From the NCBI GenBank assembly GCA_013076295.1, contig RQOL01000772.1:2447087-2511086 (forward strand): a stretch of 64,000 nt of DNA, in the 5' to 3' direction. Of the stretch, positions 53,237-64,000 are shown piece after piece. The DNA is from Sanderia malayensis. Taxonomy: Eukaryota > Cnidaria > Scyphozoa > Semaeostomeae > Pelagiidae. Each line of letters starts with the position of its first letter. The stretch's first letter is position 1. Position numbers and translations under genes: made by a program. The notes beneath the pieces are model-generated. The model had not been told where the DNA came from. It ran no database searches and saw only the letters and a program-made list of their open reading frames with translations.

Positions 53237-55325
53237 TTACATTTCAACCTCTTCACCTTTGGTAAGAGCTGAAACATAATAGAAAAACAATACAGACCTT
53301 TTGGTAGATTAATGAATTGTGTACAAAATTATTAGTGATTAGTATCATCTGATTATCAGTATCTGATAGATGAGTATATTTTATACATAAATTATAGTAA
53401 TGATCACTTACGAATGCAATTATTTTTGTCTTCTGCTTGCTGTGGTTTTTCTCTCTTGCGGCATAATTTAGATAATTTAAATGAAATGCCTGTTTTTTTG
53501 GCGTAAAGCACGCAATCGAATGCCAGTGTGATGCAAACCATAAACCCCATGAAAATCAAAACAGCCATCCATGTACTAGAGAGACCATTGCAATCTACAA
53601 CGAAATCACACGTCATTCCATTACAATATACATTATGTACAAAACAAGCATAATAATGAATTTAGTAATGATTGTAATAATCAACATAATTATCATACTT
53701 AATGTTACCCCAGCTGTTGACTTTTCACGGAGTGAAAAGCAATGGCAATTCTCAGGGTTGAAATATTTATTCAATAAACGACATTGTTGGAGTGAATCTT
53801 GTTTACAATTACATGTGCATCGTCTGGGATCCAAAGTTTGTAGTTGATTGCATTGTAATTTGCATTGGCACTGGCATGTTTTAGCATCCCATTCAAATGG
53901 CTTGTAGCATTTGAAATAATTCACTGTTGCATGCGGTTTGCATTGACACCTGCGAAGAATATGACAAATATCTAATGATTGTTATTATTACAACTTATTT
54001 GCGCCTCATGACAAACGGCGTAACATGTAAGCCAATGACAACTCAACAAAGAGTAAAAGGAAGATGCTATATGTGCATACTTGCAAGATCTTTCATCCCA
54101 AGTTTGCGTTTGTGGATTGCAAGATGACTTATCAGTAAGGCAAGGACATCCACATGATGTATGGTTTTGTAGATAAATCGTCTGTTTTTGTCTATCAAGC
54201 ATCCTTCTTACACCTACTGCTATCGTTTGCTTTGTTGACGCAATGCATTTCCTGACAGAAGGATGGTGGTTCGAGCACGACCCACCGCACTGATGAAGTT
54301 TAACAACCATTGGAAAATATTTATCATCGATTTTATCAACTCGAACGAGTGTCTCCCTTGCCTCGCAATATTGATTCAACAATCTTCGTCGGTATAATGG
54401 GGTAGTTCTGTTATCTCCCTTTCCTTTCAATGAAAAAGATAAGAAATTAAAACACGATACAGCGAGCAATTAGGAAACCATGAATGAAGAATGACTTTTA
54501 TGACACTAATTTACCACACAGTGCAATGATTAATCTTTATATATTTGACACTTATTTGTAGGATTACCACAAAGTAAATTTTCTTGTTTTTTTCGTAACA
54601 GTGTGATTGAAAGAAACAGCGAAAATACTATTACTGATAATTGCATTTACATCGCACAAATCGACTTAGTTTATCACTGCGATGTTACACATTGTTTTCA
54701 ATATTGGATTTCTGCATTGACAATTCCCTAATCATCATAATCATCCTTTTCTCGAGACACCTCCGATGCTAACTAAAACAATAATCGCAACAACACATCA
54801 ACTCTTTTCCAATTAGAATGTTTTGAGCATTAAGTTAGGCTATCGGCACCTCGAATGACAGTGCCAAAACACAAATAAAAATTCTCTCGGTCAATGTAGT
54901 ACCATGACTGTGGTAAAGAAAGAATTTCCTTACCCAAAATTATTAAAATTCCTAAATCAAAGGGTGTGGATCAATTATGCTGTAAGATCAATACTCGATT
55001 GATAGCACATTATTTTTCAATGATAAATTTAAGCATTTGGTTTTCGTTGATATAATTGCGTAATTTTAGAGATTAAATTTCAGAACAACTCATGTGGCAT
55101 ATATAGCCAAAGAAAAATGAAAAAAAGATAAACATCTTATTTGACAATGGCCTAAACTCTGGTGTAATTATTTTGAATAAAATACATTGTTTGATAATAT
55201 CTGGCCAGCAAGCAACCAAGTTTGATAAATAGTTTGATAACGAAAAACTTACCAATTGCCAATAGACTAAGGATAGATATGAATACCAAAAATTTTTTCG
55301 AAACAATTCCTTGAAATGGATCCAT
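53237..55325 (-). CDS. VEGF-C/D-like growth factor with C-terminal transmembrane anchor (paralogue 1)
   Basis: Five exons in phase (55325-55253, 54423-54081, 53949-53729, 53594-53412, 53268-53237) encode 283 residues. Exon 1 is a signal peptide (FLVFISILSLLAIG). Exon 2 holds the PDGF/VEGF cystine-knot domain: a first Cys in NQYCEARE, then LHQCGGSC, a later Cys in VRKC, and CGCPC. Exon 3 is made of CxCxC repeats (CQCQC, CTCNC), as in the silk-like C-terminal region of VEGF-C/D. Exon 4 adds a hydrophobic span (WMAVLIFMGFMVCITLAFD) followed by a basic cytoplasmic tail (SKLCRKREK). Vertebrate VEGFs signal through VEGFR tyrosine kinases as soluble dimers; a built-in membrane anchor is unusual. A donor GTAAGT inside the exon 4 frame supports the short fifth exon; without it the protein ends a few residues earlier. 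Confidence 0.8.
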
Positions 55326-55909
55326 CTTTTTCCTGAAGAATTTTGTAATAGTGGTATAATGGTGATGATTGGCCAATCTATTATCAGTCTCAGACGTCAA
55401 TTGCTTTTCATATTGACCCAGTAACAATAACACGTGACATAAGCTCTTTTGTTGCAAATTATAACTCTACCTGGGTTGGTACTTCCTTTTTTCTCAAAAC
55501 TCACGACGAAATGCACTCAATTTTCGCAGTTGGATCCCTTGATGTGATCTATGTTTCTCAGCACAAACCATGGCTCAATTCTTATCCAAACAAACCAAAT
55601 CATTTGTTTACATTTCAATTAATGCTGTTTTGTAAATTCGTGAGCGAGAGCAACAAAGCAAAAATAATTTCAAAAATAGACAGGTAAGCTCTTCACATCT
55701 CCACAACAATGGAATTAAATTTCTCCTAATTATATCACTTCAAATAAGAGTGAATGAATAAGTTAGGTGGAAGTTTATACTTCGTATAAATTCTGTACAC
55801 TACATAAAGATAATCTACACATTAAACGTGTTCCAAAGAGGAACAACATATGTGTCTGTCGTATTCTGGGAATAAATAACAATGATACTTACTTCTAAGA
55901 AGGAAGAAA

Positions 55910-58045
55910 TTAATTAGTAGCAGCAATAGCAAACACATCTTCATCGAATTCATAAGACTGTGAATCAATAAATGGAGGTGGTGATATTGGATGAACACTT
56001 GATTGTCTGGTTGATCTTCTTCTCATTCCAAATGAATTAATTGCAGCTCGCTTCAATACTCCTTTGTACGTCATTGCAACTATAGAAAAGAAAGAACATG
56101 CAACATATGAATATATTTATCAATGGATTTATTCAGCCATGTTTTGAATGCGCAAGTGGCGCCCACCTTTATCTTCTTCGGTTTCCTTCTTTGTTGTCTT
56201 CTTCGATCTTCGATTTACAGCAAAATGAACAACTCCTGACTTTCTTGAATAAAGAAAAGCTTCAAACAAGAAAACCATCACAAATAATTCAATCAACATT
56301 GCAGACATCCAAAACTCCAACCCTCTCCTTGATGAGTCTAAAAGAAAACAATTGAAAATGATTAAATACCAATTATCAAACAGGCAAAGTTTTTCTCAAA
56401 GAAATACTGAAAATCAAACGTTGTTATATTTACCAGAATGCTCATTGATATCTGCTGATCTTAACACCTTTCTACAACCACATATGCTTCGATCAAATGT
56501 CCTCCCGGCTCCACATATCTTATCTATATTATTGCATTCACATTTGCAAGACTTTTGATTGAATACTCTTCGCCTCGGACATTCAACTGTATTTTTACAA
56601 ACACAAGCACAATGCTTGTTGCTCCATCTGAAAAAAATAACCAATAATCACATCACAACCAATCTAAATCGTTATGTTATGATTTCTCGTAACACACTGG
56701 TTTTCTTATAAGAATAACATTGATAAACAATACCGCGGCGAGGTTAAAAAATGCCAGAAAATAATAGACATTGAAGAACAAAAGTGCAAAAGATCGAGGA
56801 AAATAAGAAACATTATAATATGAATAGTTACATACATTTTCCTCAAATCCGGGCATTTCAAGCCTGGTGGTCCAACAAGATCTGCATTACATACGCATGA
56901 ACACTTGCTTGGATCATAAACACTTGGACTTTTACATTGGTCCTTTTTCAAAACACATTCCGTTTTACATTTGGTGTGATTTTTCAGGTAGATTGTAAGA
57001 GACTTCTTATCACTAAGCCTTCGCACATATGCGGGCACATATTTCACTTCTTCGGGAACACATTGGACCAACAAGGGCGGTGTTCTGTCCTTTGATCCCG
57101 AGCAACGGTGCAGTTTAACAAAATATGGAAAATACGGGAAGGATGTCTCGTTTGATGTTGCTAATACTTCAGGTCTTGAATAGCAGTTTAAATTCGGAAG
57201 GGATCCGTAGACACCTACAACATATGGAGTTAATTTCCTTCACATATTTCATATCAATCACGGATCTTCTACTTACAGACGTGGGTGTTCTAAAAAAAGG
57301 AGCACCACCCCCTCATCTCTAACGACAAGAAACACAATATAGGTCTTGGAATTTTCAAAAATTAAATAAAGCTGATTAAGCCAATGAAAAGGAATGCAAT
57401 TTCCTGTTAAATCATCCTATATGACGTCACTTTTAACTTTTCCAGACACAGGGGATGTCACAGACAAGAAGGAAGATGTTCAATTAAAATGTAAAAACCG
57501 AAATTTGAAGAATTCAAAAAGAGTTCATTCGCATATTGCTCATTCAATTAAGAATGAATGAACTTACTTTAATAAAGTGAATGACGTGCCTTATTAAATT
57601 CCTTATACACGTTAAGAATTAAAGCCATCTTAAAACAGCTGAAATTTAATCAGACCACAAAGACGTAAAACCGTGAAACTGTTTCAATTTAAGTTTTGTT
57701 TTTGCTTTCGAATATAATGACGTCAAACTTTCAGTCGCGATAGACTTCCTTTTTATCAGACATCAGAAGATGTTTGATGACGAAGTATAACTCCGTTGAA
57801 AATAAACCTCGAGGGATCCAAGCTTATGAATGAACTCGAAAACATTTCTTAGTTATGTTCATCAAAATGCTAAATTCAGAAAACACTACGAAATAGCACA
57901 ACGCAAAAACAATAGATTCACCTAAAATTATATTCTGCTGTAAGTATCAATTTACTTAAAAACTGCAGATATGAAATAATTACTGACCTTTCAGATGTAG
58001 AAAAAGTACGATAAAACACAAATTCTTGATGAAATATTTTTCCAT
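55910..58045 (-). CDS. VEGF-C/D-like growth factor with C-terminal transmembrane anchor (paralogue 2)
   Basis: Five exons in phase (58045-57988, 57214-56836, 56627-56434, 56337-56167, 56079-55910) encode 323 residues. Exon 1 is a signal peptide (NLCFIVLFLHL). Exon 2 is a diverged cystine-knot domain (NCYSRPE, then VKLHRCSGSK, VQC, TKCKTEC), then a CxCxC element (CSCVC). Exon 3 has CACVC, CKCEC and CGC. Exon 4 carries a hydrophobic span (FWMSAMLIELFVMVFLFEAF) and a basic juxtamembrane tail. Exon 5 extends the cytoplasmic tail with a Pro-rich PISPPPF and an acidic end. The alternative of reading through the GTGGGC donor in exon 4 stops at 56129. Introns fall at the same domain borders as in the neighbouring paralogue, so the two arose by tandem duplication. 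The knot lacks a Cys that the neighbour keeps (CGGSC versus CSGSK). Confidence 0.78.
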
Positions 58046-59094
58046 CACTTCTTTCCTTTAAAAATACGAAACAAGAGATATGTAACAGGACAAGAGCTCA
58101 ACTTTGCTTCCACAGGATGGCCAGATCTGATCGAATAATAATGTAATGAGAGTGAACTGTCTTCTTATACTTCGCTAGTAGCATAATAGGATTGTTTCTT
58201 GGCCAACAGCATTTAGCATAGCGATGTATTCAATTTGTGAGCCGGAAATGCAAAGGCTTCAATACTGGGAAACCTTTGACCTTACGACGTGAAACCAGTA
58301 CAATGCCAAACGACATATTTGCGTGATTTATGTGCGGTCTTCCGAAATGAAACCTACAAAATTAAGAAATGTATTCAAAACACAATCCAAACAACCACAA
58401 CACAAATTAACCAAATGTTTTCTACTCACATATATGGATGTGCTGCATGTTATTTTTACAACCGTTTTCCACAAAACATAGCAATAATCACCCAAACCTG
58501 ATATTCTTTCTCTCCAAACAGTATTCCTTTATTCATGATATTCATTGCTCCTATTCTTCTGTCCCTTCAATCCATGAATAAGTTCAAAAATTTAGCAAAA
58601 TATGTTAATATTTATTTTTCCCGACCAAATGAATCCTGCTTGACACACTCCTGATCGTTGCTAATTGTAAAATTGTCTCCATTTAATGATATTTCATGAT
58701 TTATCCTTAATATCCCCATTGCTTAAGCCTAAAACCATTGAAATCGAGTGACCGTGTGATGGTCTCACAGAATCTGCAATAATGTAATAAAACAACAAAT
58801 AATATAGATATCAAACAAAACAAGAATAGTAATTATCATTAACTGATTAGAAAATATGTGCTTATAGAGTTGTAACAGCCATATGATAACATACATAAAC
58901 CAGACTAAAACAGAATGACTAAAAACTTAAAAGTTATACCATTTAATGAAGGTATTTCAAAAGTCAACAAAATTATTAAAATAGGTGATAAAGTCAAAAG
59001 GTGTTCATGGATATATGAATATGTGACAAGTAATCAACAGTTGAATCATTACCTTAATCAAGTGTGATGATTGTGTGATTCATGATCAAATGAT
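58046..59094. other. Intergenic
   Basis: Upstream region of the second VEGF-like gene and 3' side of the SRSF1-like gene. A 70-codon frame at 58289-58501 has no recognisable domain. I see no repeat or RNA gene. Confidence 0.4.
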
Positions 59095-60130
59095 TCATGA
59101 TCGTGATCTTGATCTTGAATGGTGATGAGATGATCTATCTTTTGATTCTGATCTTGATCGTGATCTTGATCGGGAATAATCTCTTCGTCTTGATGGAGAA
59201 TTACTTCGACTTCTACTCTTAGCATCATCTTTAACTCTCACATATCCACTTTCACCCTGACAATAAAACAAACACTTCAGTAACAATTCTATTCTGACTC
59301 TATGATTAACTAGCATGAAACAAATAGTTATTCAAATTAGAAGTTATACCTCGTGAGACTTGAATTTGGTGTCATCAAGGTTCTTAATGGCCCATTTCAT
59401 ATCATCTTTTCTTGCAAATTCAACAACACCAGTGCCATCTTTGAAAACTTCGCTGTAAAGAACATCACCAGCCTCACGCATATGATCTTTTAAATCTTGC
59501 CAACTTCCAGATGGAGGCAGTCCAGAGATTAACACTCTGTAATCTGATCTTCTTGGTGGACCTGAACCCCTTCCTCCACCTCTGCCCCCTCGGCTATAAC
59601 CTCTTCCCCGCCCACCCCAAAAGCCACCGCCATCATTAAAATCTCTTCCTGTTTTAGGAAATTCAACTCTGATCCGATATCCACCAATTTCATATCCATC
59701 TCTTCCCCTTATTGCATCTTCGGCATCTCTATCGGAGGAAAAACATTATTTTCTTCAAAATGGTGTTCCTTGTAAAATTAATGTTGAGGTGAAACAAGTT
59801 TTGCTCTAACCCAATAATTCGTGCACAATTGACGACACACCCCCAGCCACGCCCCCTTTACTTCCCGGTTAAATAATTTAGAAATGTAATTCCAAATTAT
59901 AATTACACTTGATTTAGATACCTTTCATCGTCGAATTCCAAGAAAGCATAAGGATTTCCCCTGCCTTTGGGTACCTTCAACTCAACGCCTCTGATACTGC
60001 CGTATTTATAAAATATGTCCTCCAAGTCCCTTGAGCGAATGTCATCCGGTAAATTTCCAATGTAAAGACGACCATTTGTGGTGTTGGCCCTGTTCATACG
60101 ATGCCTTTCTCTTTCTTCATACGATGACAT
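59095..60130 (-). CDS. SRSF1-like splicing factor (paralogue 1)
   Basis: Three exons in phase (60130-59922, 59728-59350, 59256-59095) encode 249 residues; human SRSF1 has 248. RRM1 begins [20 protein letters not shown] and has [10 protein letters not shown] Gly/Arg-rich linker follows. The pseudo-RRM has the invariant SWQDLKD in [20 protein letters not shown], the SRSF1 signature. The C-terminus is a short RS domain ([19 protein letters not shown]) with a His run. SR proteins bind exonic enhancers and recruit spliceosomal factors in the nucleus. Exon 2 is nearly identical to exon 2 of the inverted paralogue at 61433-62884, while exon 1 and the RS tail differ. It is head to head with the dynein light chain gene. 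Confidence 0.93.
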
Positions 60131-60703
60131 TATAAATGGTTGGCAAAAGTACTTCAACAAAACGTGTTTCAACCAGCAAGAAACAAACAACAAGGCCAAA
60201 AGAAAGAACGTGGTTTGGTGTCCAGTCCAACAACAGCAACACAGCCTCAATTTCAGATTGGATTGCTTTGAGCTGCATTCTGGGAGGAAATATCAGCCAA
60301 AGAAAGCAGTATTGGATCAGCCAATTGAAATGGACAATGCAGCAACCATAACTACTGGTATCCAAGGCAATGATATGGCTTCTTGGTAGATGTTGCAATT
60401 GGCGCGAAGGAAGTGGCGAAGTTCATTAGCAACGAATTTCCAAAGAGGAAAGAAGAAAAATAATTCTTGCTGCAGTTTTGTTTACATTTGGCCGTTACAT
60501 CCATAAATTATCAAGGTAAATGTCGATTACCTAAATATTCATGGCGCTGATATTCTTTGATCGTTGGAATACTTTCATCGCAGTTTGATTATCAGCTGTT
60601 CTCTTGTTACCATGATAGAACAACACATGGCCTAGCCTAACTATACTACTACAAACAACCTACTGTATTCAGATATTTTCATTTATACATTTTTTGTTTT
60701 TAG
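60131..60703. promoter_or_regulatory. Divergent promoter of SRSF1-like and dynein light chain genes
   Basis: The start codons are 573 bp apart on opposite strands. An acceptor TTTTTAG ends immediately before the dynein light chain ATG, so a 5' UTR intron is likely (a GTAAAT-like donor is near 60514). The shared promoter is inferred from gene order. Confidence 0.4.
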
Positions 60704-60973
60704 ATGAGTGAGAAAAAAGCAGTTATAAAGAATGCAGATATGTCTGAAGACATGCAAAACGATGCAACAGAATGTGCAAAGCAAGCACTGGATAAATACA
60801 ACATTGAAAAAGATATTGCTGCATTTATCAAGAAAGAATTCGATAAGAAATACAACCCGACATGGCATTGTATCGTTGGAAGAAATTTTGGATCATATGT
60901 CACGCATGAAACCAAACACTTTATTTACTTCTACATGGGGCAAGTTGCTATACTTCTTTTCAAATCTGGTTGA
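60704..60973 (+). CDS. DYNLL1: Dynein light chain LC8-type
   Basis: An intact single coding exon of 89 residues, the exact family length. It contains [40 protein letters not shown] and [17 protein letters not shown], nearly identical to vertebrate DYNLL1/2. LC8 is a homodimeric hub that binds short linear motifs and is a subunit of cytoplasmic dynein and myosin V. The start codon follows a splice acceptor, so the 5' UTR is split. A 3' AATAAA is at 61157. DYNLL1 and DYNLL2 cannot be distinguished by sequence here. It lies between two inverted SRSF1-like genes. Confidence 0.97.
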   Translation: MSEKKAVIKNADMSEDMQNDATECAKQALDKYNIEKDIAAFIKKEFDKKYNPTWHCIVGRNFGSYVTHETKHFIYFYMGQVAILLFKSG

Positions 60974-61156
60974 ATTATTATACTTTATCTTAAAATACTT
61001 GTATATATACTCTTACATGCAAGAAGTAAAAGTGCAATTTTCATTTGATATTTTCTTTGTATTTGCATACCTAGGTATTAAAATGATGTGATCACTTACA
61101 TGTTACATTGTTTTATTTCTCAAACTAAATCTGCTTATGGTCATATATCGTGGTTT

Positions 61157-61162
61157 AATAAA
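61157..61162 (+). terminator. Dynein light chain polyadenylation signal AATAAA
   Basis: AATAAA about 185 bp after the stop codon on the same strand. Confidence 0.5.
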
Positions 61163-61432
61163 TGAATATGTCCTGCATATTAATAAATTGTTGAAATGAA
61201 ATTTTACTTATTGTCCTTACTTCAAAGTGATTGCTTTTTTCAACGCACCTTTACCTGTTGTCATTGTTTATTTTCTATCCCTCCCACCTTGTACAACATC
61301 GAATTTATCACCACGTGTCTTTTACCTCGCCAATAGAGGATTCTGGGAAATGCGTGAACTAAAGTGTCCGAAATAAATTTCTGCCTATTGACAAAAGATA
61401 GAAAGCATTTTCTTTTCACAACATTAGTCAAA

Positions 61433-62884
61433 ATGGATCCAGGAAAACTCATAAGATCCACGAACAATGAATGCAGACTGTATATTGGAAATCTTCCTCA
61501 AGATGTGAGAAATAGAGACGTTGAAGATATATTCTATAAATATGGCCACATAGCAGCCATTGATATTCATAATCGATATAGTCCAGCATTTGCCTTTGTT
61601 GAATTTGAAGACCCAAGGTTGGCCTATTTCTCTTATCGTTACATAAGTACATCTTTGTGGTAAATTATATATTTGATCATAACTGTTGATTTGAGAAGAA
61701 TTGTTTTGCAATAAGTATCTAAATCTTTTTAGGGATGCAAAAGATGCAGTGCATGGCAGAGATGGGTACGATTTTGACGGTTATAGAATCAGAGTAGAGT
61801 TTCCCAGAGGAAGCTCAAACAGAGATAGAAGTGGAGAATTCGGAAGAAGAAATGACAGCGGAAGAGGAAGATCAAGGGGTTCAGGTCCACCAAGAAGATC
61901 AGATTACAGAGTGTTAATCTCTGGACTGCCTCCATCTGGAAGTTGGCAAGATTTAAAGGATCATATGCGTGAGGCTGGTGATGTTCTTTACAGCGAAGTT
62001 TTCAAAGATGGTACTGGTGTTGTTGAATTTGCAAGAAAAGATGACATGAAATGGGCCATTAAGAATCTTGATGACACCAAATTCAAGTCTCACGAGGTCA
62101 GCCTTATCAAATGTTATATACATATCTAGAAAAATAACTTTTGGTGTGATATTTGAGTGCATAAAACTCGATTGATACTATTTCTTTGATTATTTCATCA
62201 TAGCCGGACATAAAAGGGCAGACAGGGAAATTGGAATGGATTTAGGACACAATATTTGTGCACAAAATTAAACCAGTGATAAGGCTACATCACTGTCATG
62301 AATGACAGGAGTGGACTTCACATTATTCGACAAAGTAAGGGATGGGCCTCACTCAGATGACAAACGTAGTTAACGATCATCATACAGATGAGCAATTTTT
62401 CTAGGATTAAGGATGCCCAAGTGTGTAAGTTGTATTATCCTCAGAAATCATCGGGTAATAAAGATAATATTTCTGTGCTGGTCGGGATATTCCAGCTTTG
62501 ATGTTTCCTTGTGTCAGCTTTGGATGGTTTGTGGAGATGTTTAGCTCGGTGACTTTATTGCATTCAACTTTACTGATTACTTTTTTGTTCATGCAATAGA
62601 GTGAAACCTCATTTGTGAGAGTGAAATTGGATGAACCACGTGGACGAAGCAAATCAAGAAGCTTCTCACCATCGCGAGTTTATACTCGACACTCTTCATC
62701 GAGATCTCCAAGAAGATCAAGATCAAAGTCAAGGTCATCAGAACGAAGATCTCACTCACATTCAAGAAGAAGATCGTATAGATCATCTTCAAGATCCTCT
62801 GATCGTAAATCAAGATCCAGGGATCGCTCACACGAAAAATCTTATAACAGGAATAGATCAAAGTCAAGATCAAGATCAAATTAA
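61433..62884 (+). CDS. SRSF1-like splicing factor (paralogue 2)
   Basis: Three exons in phase (61433-61617, 61733-62096, 62600-62884) encode 277 residues. RRM1 is [20 protein letters not shown] then [12 protein letters not shown] and [10 protein letters not shown], closer to canonical SRSF1 than its neighbour. Exon 2 gives [20 protein letters not shown], a short Arg/Gly/Ser linker and the SWQDLKD pseudo-RRM, identical in protein to that of the other paralogue. Exon 3 starts [15 protein letters not shown], then a longer RS domain of about 75 residues. Intron positions match the inverted paralogue exactly, so the two are duplicates. A read-through of the exon 2 donor would end a few residues later and might be an alternative intron-retaining form. 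Role: a nuclear splicing regulator. Confidence 0.94.
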
Positions 62885-63065
62885 ACAGATTTGACGTTTT
62901 AATATCATCTTAAATCTGTTATCTTGCTAATTTCTATAGACCACTGAAACTTTTTTTTAATACTATGCATCTGACTAAAGGTATTGTAAGAACTTATCAT
63001 ATAAGTCTTTCTTTATTAATATTGTTCTTAATTTCATCTGTAGATTTGAAACAATGAATGCTTTC

Positions 63066-63993
63066 TTATGTTTTTCTTCTATTAGCGATATTTTTGCCAT
63101 CCCATAAATTTTCATGACTATGATAATAATGAAAAAAGCCAGGAACTTTCAGTCGTAATATTTCAATTCCTGCTTTTGCAATATAATCTACGACAAGCCA
63201 ATCTTCTCCACCCCAACTTGATTTAGTCGAAATCTTATCCAACCCTGCAAAAACATTCCATTCAAATTATTTGCGCACCAAAACTATTTGTCCTAGGGGA
63301 TGAAGCCCTGTCTCAAAGTGATCAGAATATCCTAATTAGTAGGTCTCAACTGTTTTTGCGTCGCATAAAAGTTAGGATTTTTCGGGGAAAATTTTGTTGT
63401 TGGATATCGAAAAAAATTGATCCACAGTCCGGGAACTAGACGCTTGTCGTCATCTGACTGTAGATTTTTCCCTAAGGTAATTTTTAGGTCGCTAGAACCA
63501 AGGTTTGCGCTCCAAGTGTTTGTGCTACAGAGACCGGATAAATTTTGTTCTGTGCAGGAACCTATGGTGGACAGGAATATCGAAAAAAATTGGAACGTTT
63601 TTAGAAAATGTGACCCACCAGTCCAGGAACTAGACGCTTGGTCATCATCTGACTCTAGGTCGTCACTTGGGTTTGCCAGCCATCCTGTTTATGTAGCAAT
63701 TTTGAGCGTCTAGTTAAGATTCAAATACTACCCAATGCAAGTACGTTACGTTGTGCATGCATTACGGACAGATTAAAATAAGCAATGGTTCTTCGTAATT
63801 AATTAAAGCTGATTTTATTTATATAGATTTTGGTGTATATTGACTTACTTGGCAATTTCATCCAGTCATGCTTATACATTGCCATCACTCCAAAACCCAT
63901 TATCTCCCAATAACCAGCTGGATTTCTTGAGGATCGACCAGAAAATAATCTCAACACAATTGGATTGAATGCCATCTTGCCAATAATGCAATG
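63066..63993 (-). CDS. Glycosyltransferase C-terminal part (partial, runs off right edge)
   Basis: Two exons in phase are visible: 63993-63849 and 63244-63066. The first gives PAGYWEIMGFGVMAMYKHDW. The second gives SSWGGEDWLVVDYIAKAGIE then LKVPGFFHYYHSHENLWDG and a short basic end. The WGGEDW motif (metal/acceptor-binding GGED of GT7/GT31-type beta-galactosyl or beta-GalNAc transferases) and the downstream FFHYYH fit the C-terminal catalytic domain of chondroitin N-acetylgalactosaminyltransferase-like or related Golgi type II enzymes. The exact family and substrate cannot be decided from this piece. The acceptor at 63994-63996 suggests more exons to the right. The intron 63245-63848 contains a duplicated segment. 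Confidence 0.75.
63400..63690. repeat. Two-copy direct repeat in the glycosyltransferase intron
   Basis: ATATCGAAAAAAATTG at about 63402 and 63580, and GGAACTAGACGCTTG with the following CATCTGACT at about 63431 and 63637, are shared between two stretches roughly 180-205 bp apart. The copies are diverged and have an unequal internal length. An open frame across them is not supported as a gene. Confidence 0.6.
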
Positions 63994-64000
63994 CTGAAAT

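Noticed and set aside
60078..60389. Plus-strand 103-codon frame upstream of the dynein light chain gene
   Set aside because: It overlaps the start of the SRSF1-like gene antisense, with no domain; the region is better read as 5' UTR and promoter.

Overview
The window is AT-rich animal genomic DNA. Its genes are split by many short GT-AG introns and it carries TTAGGG-type telomere motifs, a pogo-like transposon and a tRNA-derived SINE. The families present (ERK5, TRAF3-like, rabaptin-5, VMP1, PCYT2, PHKG, astacin, polycystin-1, VEGF-C/D-type ligands) are metazoan. The compact AT-rich layout suggests an invertebrate deuterostome such as an ascidian, but this is an inference and other invertebrates are not excluded. 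Exon boundaries given here were assigned by eye from splice sites and reading-frame continuity.

Layout. 1-5861 (-): N-terminal ectodomain of a polycystin-1-like protein, running off the left edge. 6457-7800 (-): MINPP1. 8340-8746: a tRNA-derived SINE. 8925-9740: a minisatellite built from telomere-like motifs. 9937-13614 (+): a complete ERK5 (MAPK7). 14590-16884 (+): an astacin protease. 17625-18029 and 18161-19131: two TA-flanked inverted-repeat elements. 19521-22311 (-): phosphorylase kinase gamma, head to head with rabaptin-5 (22712-27625, +). 28283-28958 (+): a LIAT1-like protein. 29750-38398 (-): a 2793-residue charged protein built on 54-residue repeats. 39295-43799 (+): VMP1, with a homeobox gene nested antisense in one intron. 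44026-45340 (-): PCYT2, converging on VMP1. 45.9-48.0 kb: two small unrecognised spliced candidates. 49130-49665: a second telomere-motif block. 50511-52858 (+): a TRAF3-like adaptor.

53237-55325 and 55910-58045 (-) are tandem VEGF-C/D-like genes. Both have a C-terminal transmembrane segment and a short cytoplasmic tail, so they look like membrane-anchored growth factors. 59095-60130 (-) and 61433-62884 (+) are two SRSF1-like splicing factors in inverted orientation flanking a dynein light chain gene (60704-60973, +). Their second exons are almost identical while their first exons have diverged, which suggests gene conversion. 63066 to the right edge (-) is the C-terminus of a Golgi-type glycosyltransferase.

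The genes are mostly unrelated housekeeping and signalling genes and there is no operon. The most novel material is the pair of membrane-anchored VEGF-like genes, the repeat-built giant protein, the SRSF1 conversion tract, the polycystin ectodomain without LRR or C-type lectin modules, and the mobile and telomere-motif repeats.
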